Shown here: one piece after another, positions 16,258-25,710 of the stretch | How positions within the stretch are numbered: the stretch's first letter is position 1 | How the letters are laid out: every line of letters starts with the position of its first letter | DNA from: an uncultured Clostridia bacterium | GTDB taxonomy: Bacteria > Bacillota > Clostridia > TANB77 > CAG-508 | Length of the DNA: 34,997 nucleotides | Assembly: GCA_934168355.1 (NCBI GenBank) | Contig: CAKPNI010000015.1 | Coordinates: 1 to 34,997 of the forward strand | Direction: 5' to 3' | Notes under the pieces: model-generated | What the model was told of the DNA's origin: nothing | The model's input: only the letters and a program-made list of their open reading frames with translations | The model's database searches: none | Translations under genes and position numbers: made by a program

Positions 16258-17233
16258 GTCTTTTCTCCCATTTAAATTTAATCTCTTTTTTTAATTTTAG
16301 TATTTTCAAATGCATATTATATAACCAATTTATAACAAAATACTTTATATAAATTTTATATGAATAGTAGTTTTTGCTAAATTCTATTTTCTTAGCTTTA
16401 GATTTTTCTTTATCAAAAATATTATATAAGAATGATTTTAAATTTTCTTGTTGTTTTTCATAATATTTTTCATCTTTAAATATAGGTTCATTTAGCATTT
16501 TAACATATTTTTCATCATCTTGGTCTATTTCCTTTACTGCAGTTATAACTTCATCTAATGTTTTAAATTGGTTACAATTAATGAATGATTTTTCATTATA
16601 TACTTCAGTTATCTTTGGATCTCCCCAATAAATCGGAATCGCATTTGATGCAAAAGCTTCAAAAATTTTTTCTGTATTATATTCTGGAAACTGTTGATTT
16701 TCACATGCAATGACGAATTTATATTGTTTTTGAAAATTTATCTTATCAATCTTTTTATTTCCTATTTTTCTTCCAATATTATTTTTTAATAATCCTCCAC
16801 TATCCACTTTTTTATATTCATTTAATTTATCAAATAAATGTATTCTCATTGGATTACACACACTTTTTCCATATACAAACCCACAAAACTTTTTCTCTTT
16901 ATTATTTACAATATTTTTTCTATTTTCTATCATATCATATATATTTTTTTCCAATAATATATTATATTTTAAATATCTATCATCATATTTTATATCATAA
17001 AACCCTATTGCATAATCATACAAATTAAAATCCGGTGCTAAATTTTCGCCTAACACCAATATTTTTACCACATTACTATATTCAAAATGATGATATCCAA
17101 AAACTGAACAAAAGATATAATCTGGGTTAGTTGAAATTTCCACATTATATCTTGTTTTTAATACATTTGTTATTACATTATTTTCTTTGTCTAAATCCCA
17201 AAAATCCACAAAATTAATTTTGATTGTTTTCAT
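16241..17233 (-). CDS. GT10-family alpha-1,3/4-fucosyltransferase
   Basis: 330 aa. Glycosyltransferase family 10 signatures are plain: NPMRIHLFDKLNEYKKVDSGG with GLLKNNIG, YKFVIACENQQFPEYNTEKI, FEAFASNAIPIYWGDP, SFINCNQF and YVKMLNEPIF. The enzyme transfers fucose from GDP-fucose to a glycan, as in H. pylori FutA and Bacteroides enzymes. No signal peptide; a basic C-terminal tail (KWEKRRGKG) suggests peripheral membrane association. Its ATG overlaps the upstream GT2 stop (ATGA) and its end overlaps the GDP-fucose pyrophosphorylase start, so substrate supply and transfer are in one transcript. Confidence 0.9.
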   Translation of the reverse strand: MKTIKINFVDFWDLDKENNVITNVLKTRYNVEISTNPDYIFCSVFGYHHFEYSNVVKILVLGENLAPDFNLYDYAIGFYDIKYDDRYLKYNILLEKNIYDMIENRKNIVNNKEKKFCGFVYGKSVCNPMRIHLFDKLNEYKKVDSGGLLKNNIGRKIGNKKIDKINFQKQYKFVIACENQQFPEYNTEKIFEAFASNAIPIYWGDPKITEVYNEKSFINCNQFKTLDEVITAVKEIDQDDEKYVKMLNEPIFKDEKYYEKQQENLKSFLYNIFDKEKSKAKKIEFSKNYYSYKIYIKYFVINWLYNMHLKILKLKKEIKFKWEKRRGKGV

Positions 17234-18031
17234 TTGCTCTCCTTTTTTATTTTTTTATATAAATACATTATTTTTTTTGGAATACAACCAACAATTAATG
17301 GTTTTATTGTATATAAAAATCTCTTTGGCAGTTCTATTTTTAAAAGTTTTAAATATTTTCGTCTTACTTGAAATTCTACAATTCTATCCTTATATTTTTT
17401 TCTCTCAAATGATTTAATATCCTGTCTATAATTAAGTAAAACATCTTGTAATACATACCCCTTATATCCTAAATAATATAATTTTAAATATAATGCATAA
17501 TCTTCATTTCTTTCATAATCTTCATAACCATTTATCTGTTTTAATACTTTTGTTTTTATTAATAAACTTGGATGAAAAAACACACAAAATTTAATAAGTA
17601 TATCTTTTTTTACTTCTCCATAAAACTGACTTTCTTTATATTTTTCTTTTCCATTTATGTAATTTGCTCGGCTTCCCACTAAAACATATTGGTCATTATT
17701 TTCAAGAAAATTGATTTGTTTTTCAAGTCTATTTTTATTTGAAATATCATCTGAATCCATCCTTGCTATATATTTAGTATTTGTCATATTTATAGCCTTG
17801 TTAAGAGATTTAACAAGTCCAAGATTAATTTCATTTACTATAATTCTTATTCTATCATCTTTCATTTTATATTTTCTTATTACATTTCTATTTGCACTAT
17901 TTGTTCCGATCTTCAACTATAATAAAAATGAAATCCTTGTAAGTTTGATTTAAAATGCTTTCTATTGCTAATTTTAAATATTCATCCTTTTCATTGTATA
18001 CACTCATTATTACTGTTATTTTTTCTTTCAT
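17230..18031 (-). CDS. GT2 glycosyltransferase with a +1 frameshift at CGG
   Basis: Read with one +1 shift this is a 266-aa GT-A family 2 enzyme. The zero-frame part starts MKEKITVIMSVYNEKDEYLK, then AIESILNQTYKDFIFIIVED. Codon 42 is CGG (17906-17908 on the plus strand), and TAG follows two codons later. Skipping the C gives GGA: IVEDGTNS, the family's conserved D-G turn. The rest is intact, with YIARMDSDDIS (the DxD metal site), FHPSLLIKTKVL and YEDYERNEDYALYLKL. The ATG at 18031 has GAGGGG 9 nt upstream and overlaps the preceding GT2 gene by 41 bp. Without the shift, no start with a ribosome binding site exists for the larger part. Confidence 0.85.
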
Positions 18032-18857
18032 TAGATGTTTCCCCTCTTAAAAAATTCAAGTATATGCATTTTCGTAATTCATATGGCATAATTGCAACTC
18101 CCCCTCTAAGCAAAACATTTCTAATTTGTTCCAATGTTGTTATTATGCCATTCTTTTTTAATTGCCTTTGAGTATATAAAATTGTACCAATATATTTTAA
18201 TCCGCCTCTTTTTTTATATGTATTATCCTCAACTCTTACTTTTAGCAAAATCTCGGGGATATTATGTAATTTTAGATTATTTTTTACAGCTCTTATCCAT
18301 AAATCATAATCTTCCATCTTCCTTAAATTACCGTAATTTCCTATTCTTAAAATAGCTTCTTTTTTGTACATTACCGCCGAATGATTAAATGGAGACCTAT
18401 ATTTTATATATTTTTTTATTTCAGTATCTGTTATCGGAACTTTTCTTATATAGTTTTTCTTGTTAGAGTTTTCACTAAATTCTTCAATGTATCCACTTAT
18501 TATATCAATTTCTGGATTTTTTTCAAAAAATGAAGTTTGCAATTCAAATCTATTATTTACAGCTATATCATCACTATCGAGTCTCGCAATGTAATCATAA
18601 CTACATTCATTTACTCCAATTGCTAGAGCTCCACCTGTACCTATATTTTTTTCTAAAGGGATTATTTTGATTTTAATTTTATTACCACTTTCAAATTCTT
18701 TTATTACATTTTCTAGCTCTTTTGTTAATATTCCGTCTTTTACTATAACAATTTCTGATGGCTTAACGGTTTGATTTATCGTACTTTGTAAAGTTTGTTT
18801 AAAATATTCAGGTTTTTCTTTATTATACACTGGAATCAAAACTGAAAAATTAATCAA
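17991..18857 (-). CDS. GT2 glycosyltransferase
   Basis: 288 aa, uninterrupted. The N-terminus FSVLIPVYNKEKPEYFKQTL and the motif STINQTVKPSEIVIVKDG are standard for GT-A family 2. The DxD site is in YIARLDSDDIAV, and MEDYDLWIRAVKN holds the catalytic-base region. It is a paralogue of the adjacent frameshifted GT2 gene; here the equivalent site reads VKDGIL with a plain GGA codon (GAC GGA or equivalent) and no CGG. It starts at TTG, overlapping the stop of the membrane protein gene (TTGA), with AGGAGGG upstream. It probably adds a sugar to a surface polysaccharide repeat unit. Confidence 0.9.
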   Translation of the reverse strand: MINFSVLIPVYNKEKPEYFKQTLQSTINQTVKPSEIVIVKDGILTKELENVIKEFESGNKIKIKIIPLEKNIGTGGALAIGVNECSYDYIARLDSDDIAVNNRFELQTSFFEKNPEIDIISGYIEEFSENSNKKNYIRKVPITDTEIKKYIKYRSPFNHSAVMYKKEAILRIGNYGNLRKMEDYDLWIRAVKNNLKLHNIPEILLKVRVEDNTYKKRGGLKYIGTILYTQRQLKKNGIITTLEQIRNVLLRGGVAIMPYELRKCIYLNFLRGETSNERKNNSNNECIQ

Positions 18858-21232
18858 AACTCTCCCTCCTTTTTTTCATTTGGTTTTAGTTGTTCTATCA
18901 TTTTATCTGATTGCTGTTTTGTTATTCTACACTTTTCATATTCTTGTAAATTTTTAATCGAGTTGTCAATATTGTTGTTTATAATTTCTTTTATTTTACT
19001 ATCATCTACTTTTTTCAAGTTTTCATAATCATTTACTATTTTTATAGCATTGTATTTATGCATTTTTAATGTTTCTTCTATTTTTTCATATGCAATTTTT
19101 TTGTCGTTATCATCATTTGTATTTTTTATTATTTCAATACATTCTAAAATTATATCAGAGTTTCTTTTTTCGCTACATATGCTTGTCTTTAATAATTGTA
19201 CAAGCTCATTGTCCATATTTTCTTTTTGTTCTTTTGATAGTTCTTTTTCTTTAACATCTTTGTATAATTTTATATATTCTATTCTTTCCATTTTATATTC
19301 ATATGAATATGGAACTAGCCTTATATACTTTTTTTCTACATTAGTTTTTTGCTCATAGGTTCTTACATTTTTTAAAGTACCTTCTTTTGTAGTTTTTACA
19401 TATACTTCGTTAATATTAAATATTGTAGATATTGCAAGTATTATCACAACTATGCTTTCGATAATTTTATCCATTTTTCCCTTTTTTTCTTCAATTTCGT
19501 TAAAGTTTATTATAGCTATCAACATATAAAATATTATCATTGTGTAAAAAAATGTCATATCAAAATCGACAAAAGAATGTAAAAAAAGTGCTATAAATGC
19601 TAATACTATGCTATATTTTTCTTTTTTCTTATTTTTAATAATTTTTATTATGTTTTTAAAAGTCAATAACATTAAATAACAAAATACTACTAACCCTATT
19701 ATCCCAAATTCTATCGCTATTTGTAATATATAGCAATGAATTTGAGAAACTCCATAATAATATGATTGAACTTCTTGAACTGCATATTTATAACCATCTC
19801 CGCCAATTCCAAAGAGTCCAGATTTTTTTAGTATTTTTATTCCATCTATAATAAAAATCTTTCTTTCTTGAACACTTCTTTGGGATAGATTTATATACTT
19901 TAATTGTGCAACCATATCTGTCGGCAAAAATTTATAATTTAATACAAATTCTTTTCCATTTATTTTTAGACTTTTTATTTTTAGTGTTTTTCCATTACCC
20001 GTTTCTTTAGCTGAAACACTAAATTCAATCCATTTTATTCCTTCGACTGTATTTATATTAAATTCCTTTATTCCCTCATAATTATTTATCTCAATTTTTT
20101 CTTCTCCCAAACTGTCTGAATAGTTATTTCTTTGAATAAATTCAATTATATAATTGTCTTTTGTAGTATCTGATTTTGCCTCAATTTCTAATTGAATTTT
20201 ATATTGATTGTTTTCTTTTACATCATAAATATTTTTGGTTATTTTAGTTTGAGAATTTTCATTATTGAATAACACTAAATCACTCTTAAACATCGATAAT
20301 ATTAAGACAATAATTACAATTGCTATTGACACTATTAGTAGGTATTTTATTTTAAATATCTTATCTATTTTTTCATTTAATTTCATTTTATTATAAATGT
20401 ATGTTGATATTATAGGAACTATTAGTGTTATAAGCCATATTACATTATTATATCCTATCCTTTTTAGATATGTAAATGCTGTTACATATATTATGCTTAA
20501 TATTGTACTTACCAAAAGTAATTTTATTAAACAATTTTTTTCTTGTTTTGGTAATATTAGCACATATATTATCATTATTATTCCTAATATTAATAATGTT
20601 GTTCGCGATTGGCTTAATATTATTCCCGATAGTAGCAATGTTGATATTCCGGCATATATTGTTTCTTTTTTGTTTAGTGTTTGATCAATACTTATTATAT
20701 AAGCCACAACAGTACTTATTGCAAATGTATTACTATATAAAAATAGTGAATACATTCTAGTTAATGACTCTTGGTCTGTTGTTGCTCCTATTATTTTTTT
20801 TACGAATTCATAACTCATATTGGTTGTTAATAGGTCTATTCCAAACATAACTAATATTATTCCAGATACTATTATTATGTCTTTTATTTTTTCTAGATTA
20901 TTTATTTCTTTTTTTAGTTCTTGGTTTGTTATTATATATATTGCAAGTATTGATATGTATCTAAATATGTAAATTATCGTTCCATTTAAAGTTAAGTATT
21001 TATTTAATATTAGTGGTAATGCTGATGTTATTGATAACATCAGCATTGCTTTTGTTGTTTTATTTGTTAGCATTTTTTGCTTTTCTTTTTTATTTTTTAT
21101 TATTATAACTATCCCTACTATTCCTATTACTATATTTATTAAGTTGTCGTTTTTTACTATTGGGTTTCCTATTAGGATTGTTGTAAGTATGACTATCAGG
21201 AATATTATTATTGTTGTTATATTTTTTTTCAT
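18854..21232 (-). CDS. O-antigen ligase/polymerase-like membrane protein
   Basis: 792 aa. About ten hydrophobic segments occupy the N-terminal third and the middle. A large outer segment (residues ~340-470) carries a beta-rich domain with KIQLEIEAKSDTTKDNYIIE. The signature IKILKKSGLFGIGGDGYKYA followed by SQIHCYILQIAIEFGIIGL matches the Wzy/WaaL O-antigen ligase domain (PF04932). A charged C-terminal cytoplasmic or TPR-like tail of about 190 aa follows. It likely polymerises or ligates the surface glycan made by the downstream transferases. I chose ATG 21232, with AAGGAA 9 nt upstream; an ATG 9 codons earlier lacks one. It overlaps the next GT2 gene by 4 nt. Confidence 0.8.
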   Translation of the reverse strand: MKKNITTIIIFLIVILTTILIGNPIVKNDNLINIVIGIVGIVIIIKNKKEKQKMLTNKTTKAMLMLSITSALPLILNKYLTLNGTIIYIFRYISILAIYIITNQELKKEINNLEKIKDIIIVSGIILVMFGIDLLTTNMSYEFVKKIIGATTDQESLTRMYSLFLYSNTFAISTVVAYIISIDQTLNKKETIYAGISTLLLSGIILSQSRTTLLILGIIMIIYVLILPKQEKNCLIKLLLVSTILSIIYVTAFTYLKRIGYNNVIWLITLIVPIISTYIYNKMKLNEKIDKIFKIKYLLIVSIAIVIIVLILSMFKSDLVLFNNENSQTKITKNIYDVKENNQYKIQLEIEAKSDTTKDNYIIEFIQRNNYSDSLGEEKIEINNYEGIKEFNINTVEGIKWIEFSVSAKETGNGKTLKIKSLKINGKEFVLNYKFLPTDMVAQLKYINLSQRSVQERKIFIIDGIKILKKSGLFGIGGDGYKYAVQEVQSYYYGVSQIHCYILQIAIEFGIIGLVVFCYLMLLTFKNIIKIIKNKKKEKYSIVLAFIALFLHSFVDFDMTFFYTMIIFYMLIAIINFNEIEEKKGKMDKIIESIVVIILAISTIFNINEVYVKTTKEGTLKNVRTYEQKTNVEKKYIRLVPYSYEYKMERIEYIKLYKDVKEKELSKEQKENMDNELVQLLKTSICSEKRNSDIILECIEIIKNTNDDNDKKIAYEKIEETLKMHKYNAIKIVNDYENLKKVDDSKIKEIINNNIDNSIKNLQEYEKCRITKQQSDKMIEQLKPNEKKEGEF

Positions 21233-21278
21233 TTTTGGGTATTCCTTTTCTCTAATCATCTAATATTTTTTAGCCTTA

Positions 21279-22554
21279 CTACATACTAACTCCATAATTT
21301 TTTTTAGCTTCACAGTCAGAACTCCAATAGTTATTCCAAGTTGATTGTTCACTATCAGCCTCAAAATTGATTGTTTGTTTTGAAGTCCATGAACTAAATG
21401 CATACATCCCAATGCTTGTAACACTTTTTGGTATTGATATACTTTCTACACCTGTACACCCTGCGAATGCACTGTTTCCAATTTTTGTCACACTGTTTGG
21501 TATTGATATGTTTGTTAAGCCTTTGCAATTCGAAAAAGCATGATCGCTTATTGCTACTACATTATCTGGGATAATGCTATTCTTACATCCAGCCAGTAAT
21601 TCATTTGTAGATTTATCAATAATCACATTTTCATTTTCGCCAGATGTATATTTTTGATTATTACTATCAATTATTATACTTGATAGCTCTTCGCATTCAT
21701 TAAATAAGTCACTCATTTTGGTTACACTACTAGGTATTTTGACACTTAAAAGCTGTGGGTGATCGTATTGATCGTATTCATTCCACCTATAATAATTTGC
21801 AATACAATATATCTCTTCAATTCCTTCTTCAAAAATTATATTTTTCACATTAGTAATTCCTAACTGTTGAACAATTTTTACTTGAACTCCATTAATAGAA
21901 TTTGGTATAACCAAAGTATCAATTCCATCTTCAATTTTGCACCATTTATCGTCAGAATTAAAATAAGTACTCCAAGCATTATAATTATAATAATCCACTA
22001 CGTATTCTTTTTTAACTCTTAAAATTGTACCTGTTGTAGCATCAAACTCAAACATATTTTCATCTCTTTTTGTAGCATTATCTGAAGGTGTATCACTTGA
22101 ACTACTTCCTGTTGCATTCCATACTTCAGTATCTTTATTACCATTTTCGTCGTAATAGTTAACTACATACCCATTTTCTGTACTTTCTAATACATATACA
22201 TCTTTTTTTCCACTTCCATTACCTAATGGTAACTTGTTGCCAGATAAACTTTGAGTGTTTATAACACCATCACTTGAAATATATCCCTTATTTTGCATAT
22301 ATTCTATAAAATTTGATCCTGAAGGACTTATTTTTTCCTCCATTTGATACTCACTGTATTTTAGTCCTACTGTATCCGTTATTTGTGCATTACTTTGTTT
22401 TACTCGTGCCTCTGTTGCCCTATTAAGTATCCCATTTTGACCTGTAAGCATATTTATGCTTATTCCGTGCTAAAATTAATAACACAATAATTGTTACCAC
22501 TAATGCAATTAGCGTTATTCCTTTGTTTCCTTTGAATTTTTGTTTAAAATTCAT
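21279..22554 (-). CDS. Pilin-leader BspA-like LRR protein, copy 1, +1 frameshift at CGG
   Basis: Read with one +1 shift this is 424 aa. The leader NKGITLIALVVTIIVLLILA is cut at codon 30, CGG (22465-22467). Skipping the C gives GGA and continues GISINMLTGQNGILNRATEA, as in the intact paralogue at 13976. A linker with G-rich/Ser-rich repeats follows, then LRR_5/BspA-type repeats: LVIPNSINGVQV, VKIPSSVTKMSDLF, ISIPNSVTKIGNSAFAGC, ISIPKSVTSIGMYAF. These repeats occur in surface adhesins. AGGAGG precedes the true ATG at 22554; the internal ATG at 22451 has no ribosome binding site and would lack a leader. The first ~330 bp are identical to copy 2. Confidence 0.82.
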
Positions 22555-22639
22555 TTTTCTTCCTCCTCTTTTTTTCGTATTTTTATGTTTGAATTGTATA
22601 CTATTTTTAATAGTTTTTCCATTTCGAGTATTTTTTCAA

Positions 22640-23789
22640 TTATTTTCTTTCAAAACTTTTCCAAGTATTTAATTTAGTTATATTTGCGGCAGGATCAGTA
22701 ACATCAACCAGTTCATTTTGGCAATACCAGTTAGATGTATTTTCAAACGTTATACTTGTTAACTCATCGCACAGATCAAAAGCATGTCCTCCTACTTTTG
22801 TCACACTTGCAGGTATTATTATCTCATTTAAACTATTGCAATTATAAAATGCTCCATTACCTATTTCCTCTAAATTTTCACTTAACTTTATATTTTTTAA
22901 CTTTGTACAACCTCCAAACGCATAATCGCCAATTTTTTTCACACTATCCGGAATTGTAATATTTTCCAATTCAAATTCTCTATAATATTCGTTATCACGT
23001 CTTTCGTTATCCCAAACATATTCACTCGTTTTGCTTCCAATGTAGCCTATTTCTTCTATTCCATTTTCTATTATTATATTTTTTACATTTAAAATTCCTA
23101 GGCTCTCTATTCTTTTTACTGCTACACCATTTATTGAGCTAGGTATGGTTAGAGTATCAATATCATTTTTTGTTTTACACCATAGTCCACTTTTATTAAA
23201 ATACGAATAATTAAAATCTGTATAGTCATAATAATCTACCACATACTCCTGTTTTATTCTTTCAATTGTACCTGTTGTAGGGTCAAATTCAAACATATTT
23301 TCATCTGCAATATCTCCTGAAGGTGTATCATCCGTACTAGTTCCAGTTACATTCCATATTTCATTTTGTTTTTCTCCATTTTGGTCATAATAATTTACTA
23401 CATATCCACTTTCTGTATTTTCTAACACATAAGTATCTTTTTTTCCACTTCCATTACCTAATGGTAACTTGTTGCCAGATAAACTTTGAGTGTTTATAAC
23501 ACCATCACTTGAAATATATCCCTTATTTTGCATATATTCTATAAAATTTGATCCTGAAGGACTTATTTTTTCCTCCATTTGATACTCACTGTATTTTAGT
23601 CCTACTGTATCCGTTATTTGTGCATTACTTTGTTTTACTCGTGCCTCTGTTGCCCTATTAAGTATCCCATTTTGACCTGTAAGCATATTTATGCTTATTC
23701 CGTGCTAAAATTAATAACACAATAATTGTTACCACTAATGCAATTAGCGTTATTCCTTTGTTTCTTTTGAATTTTTGTTTAAAATCCAT
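22640..23789 (-). CDS. Pilin-leader BspA-like LRR protein, copy 2, +1 frameshift at CGG
   Basis: Read with one +1 shift this is 382 aa. The leader, linker and CGG position (codon 30; 23700-23702) are the same as in copy 1. Positions 23436-23764 match 22201-22529 base for base, while the LRR parts differ clearly. The repeats include LTIPSSINGVAVKRI, ITIPDSVKKIGDYAFGGC, LSENLEEIGNGAFYNC and IIIPASVTKVGGHAF. AGGAGGAAAAAA precedes ATG 23789. The start has a promoter at 23825-23853. It is probably secreted through a pilin-like pathway and retained at the cell surface (inference). The tandem pair looks like a recent duplication or gene conversion of the 5' part. Confidence 0.82.
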
Positions 23790-23824
23790 TTTTTTCCTCC
23801 TCTTTTTTGTATTTTTATGCTTGA

Positions 23825-23853
23825 ATTGTATACTATTTTTTATTTTTTTGCAA
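23825..23853 (-). promoter_or_regulatory. Promoter for LRR copy 2
   Basis: Minus strand TTGCAA (23848-23853), 17-nt spacer, TACAAT (23825-23830), 36 nt upstream of the start. The same TATACAAT box occurs before copy 1 (about 22596-22603), but with a weak -35. Confidence 0.6.
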
Positions 23854-23879
23854 TACTTTTGACTATTTTTTTCGCATAA

Positions 23880-23953
23880 GGACCGTTTCTTTTTCCATTG
23901 GGACCGTATCATTTCGCGAAATGATACGGTCCCAATGGAAAAAGAAACGGTCC
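23880..23953. repeat. Palindromic repeat copy 3, 37-bp perfect arms
   Basis: The 74-nt element is a perfect palindrome with no loop. Each arm holds two family units, GGACCGTTTCTTTTTC outside and CATTGGGACCGTATCATTTC inside, so it looks like one palindrome inserted in the centre of another. It lies 14 bp after the stop of the SpoIIQ-like gene. Confidence 0.92.
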
Positions 23954-23967
23954 CAATGAGAAAATCA

Positions 23968-24798
23968 TCAAAATTCAATTAGATTACAAGGGTTTAAATA
24001 TTCCCCGTCTTTAATAAGTTCAAAATGCAAATGATAATCATCTGCTACCTCAAATGAAGCACTGTTTCCTACTGTTCCAATAGTTTGTCCTTCCTCCAAA
24101 TCTTCTCCTTCAACTACATATTCAGCAGTTAAAAGATTTGCGTAAACAGTTTTATATCCACCATCATGGCTTACAATTACAGTCAAACCATATCTTGGGT
24201 CATTTTTTATGCTTTCAACCTTTCCTTTGGCAGCAGCTTTTACAACTGTTGTTTTATCCGCCTTTATGTCTACACCTGTGTGAGTTATCCACTCTTCTAA
24301 AGTGTCAGAATAAACCAAGCTATCTTTCGCAAATTCTCTTAAAACTTCTCCTTTTACTGGTGCTACAAATTTAATTTCAGTTGTTTCTTCTTTTTTATCT
24401 GTATTTTCTGTTTTTGTGGTGTTTTCTTTATTTGTGTTCTTAGATGATGAGGTCACAGTATTTTCTGAAGTAGTATTTGATGTAGCCTTTTGTGTGTTTG
24501 TATTTGCCGCAGTATTACTATTTGTATTTGTATTTGATGTATTTTCCTTTATTTCATTTTTAGCCTCATTTACAGACTTACCTATATCAATACTTACAGA
24601 CTCAAAATCATCATCATTATTTTGAACATCACTTGTCTTAACTTCCTCTTGACTTGCAATCTCTCCATTATTTTTTGAGCTATTTATATTAAGTAAATAC
24701 ACAATTAATGATGTAACAAGTATTGCAATAATCATTATTCCGGATATAATCATCCCTATTGTTATTTTTTCCTCATTTTCCTTAAAATGTACTCCCAT
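23968..24798 (-). CDS. M23 peptidase-fold membrane protein, SpoIIQ-like
   Basis: 276 aa. One transmembrane segment (residues ~14-36, IGMIISGIMIIAILVTSLIV). A Ser/Thr/Asn-rich linker of about 100 residues follows, then an M23/LytM domain. Zinc ligands appear intact (HTGVDI and HLHFEL), but the usual active-site YxHL is YANL, so activity may be lost. This architecture matches SpoIIQ, the forespore half of the SpoIIQ-SpoIIIAH channel, and similar envelope M23 proteins. The call suggests a spore former, but no other sporulation gene is in the window. AAGGAGG sits before the ATG. Confidence 0.75.
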   Translation of the reverse strand: MGVHFKENEEKITIGMIISGIMIIAILVTSLIVYLLNINSSKNNGEIASQEEVKTSDVQNNDDDFESVSIDIGKSVNEAKNEIKENTSNTNTNSNTAANTNTQKATSNTTSENTVTSSSKNTNKENTTKTENTDKKEETTEIKFVAPVKGEVLREFAKDSLVYSDTLEEWITHTGVDIKADKTTVVKAAAKGKVESIKNDPRYGLTVIVSHDGGYKTVYANLLTAEYVVEGEDLEEGQTIGTVGNSASFEVADDYHLHFELIKDGEYLNPCNLIEF

Positions 24799-24861
24799 AT
24801 AATCCTCCTTAAAATTTAATTAATAATATTATTTACCTTTTAAGGAAATTTATACTCATAT

Positions 24862-25668
24862 TTATAGGATTATTATATTTTCTAATTCTTTTGGATTGTT
24901 TGTAACATATACTTCTGTTAAATCTTTTATATTAAAATTTTCATATTCTTCTTTCTTCAAAAATGCTTCTAATTCTGAATTTTCTTTTGGCTTTATTTTA
25001 TAGTCATTAATTATCTTTCCACAAAATCTCTTTTTTCTAATTTTTATTTCTTCTTCTAAGTTTATTAAAATAGCTTCATCAAATATTATATATCTATTTA
25101 TTAGCTCTTCTGGGAAATCCACATTTAAAATAATAGCTGATTTAGCTAATGCCTTTTTCTTATTATTTGTAAGTGTTATAATAATTCCCTCTTCATCCCA
25201 AAGCTTTTCTTTTAATGGTTTAAAATAATTTATATTATTTGTCACAACATTTAGTGTCTTAAACTTTCGTGCTAAAATTTTTGTGCAGTTTATTCCAAAG
25301 GAATTTACTACATTTATTGCTATGCTTATTTGCTTGTCTTGTGATTTTATTTCATTTTTCTTACATATATTTTGTATAATTTGAATTATCAGTTTTTTGT
25401 GTAAATTTTTTCCATCTATTATATTAAAATTGTTACTATAAAATAGGTTTACTAAGTCCTTATCATTTTTTAAATTTTTTGAAAGTATTATATTTTTCAC
25501 ATTATTTTGGGCCAATATTTCTTGTATTCTCTTAAATGCTCTAATTTTTTGAGAATATTTGGTTATTTTACAATTAATCAAAATTTTATCATCTATAAGT
25601 TCTACTTTCTTAACTAATCTTTTTAAAAGGCTTGTTTTACTTGCCTCTTCAATCAAAAACACTTGCAT
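24862..25668 (-). CDS. Conserved hypothetical protein, Rossmann-like
   Basis: 268 aa; I do not recognise a named family. The sequence is rich in Lys, Ile and Asn. Alternating beta/alpha patterns appear around QISIAINVVNSFGINCTKIL, LNVVTNNINYFKPL and IIITLTNNKKKALAKSAIIL, which resemble a nucleotide-binding Rossmann-like domain. No membrane segment. The chosen ATG (25668) has AGGTG 6 nt upstream; a GTG three codons earlier is part of that ribosome binding site. Both signals lie in a 16-bp hairpin (25659-25700). It lies between greA and the SpoIIQ-like gene. Confidence 0.7.
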   Translation of the reverse strand: MQVFLIEEASKTSLLKRLVKKVELIDDKILINCKITKYSQKIRAFKRIQEILAQNNVKNIILSKNLKNDKDLVNLFYSNNFNIIDGKNLHKKLIIQIIQNICKKNEIKSQDKQISIAINVVNSFGINCTKILARKFKTLNVVTNNINYFKPLKEKLWDEEGIIITLTNNKKKALAKSAIILNVDFPEELINRYIIFDEAILINLEEEIKIRKKRFCGKIINDYKIKPKENSELEAFLKKEEYENFNIKDLTEVYVTNNPKELENIIIL

Positions 25669-25700
25669 ATATTTCACCTAAATAAAATATATGCAAGTGT
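25659..25700 (-). promoter_or_regulatory. Hairpin burying the start codon of the hypothetical gene
   Basis: A perfect 16-bp stem (ACACTTGCATATATTT and its complement) with a 10-nt loop. In the mRNA the loop holds AGGTG and the 3' arm holds the ATG and the first codons, followed by TTTTT. It could be the greA terminator, a translation-blocking fold or both. Confidence 0.75.
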
Positions 25701-25710
25701 TTAATTTATA

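Noticed and set aside
21279..22451. LRR gene starting at the internal ATG of MLTGQNG
   Set aside because: No ribosome binding site, and it would lose the leader; the identical upstream leader in frame +1 explains the gene better.
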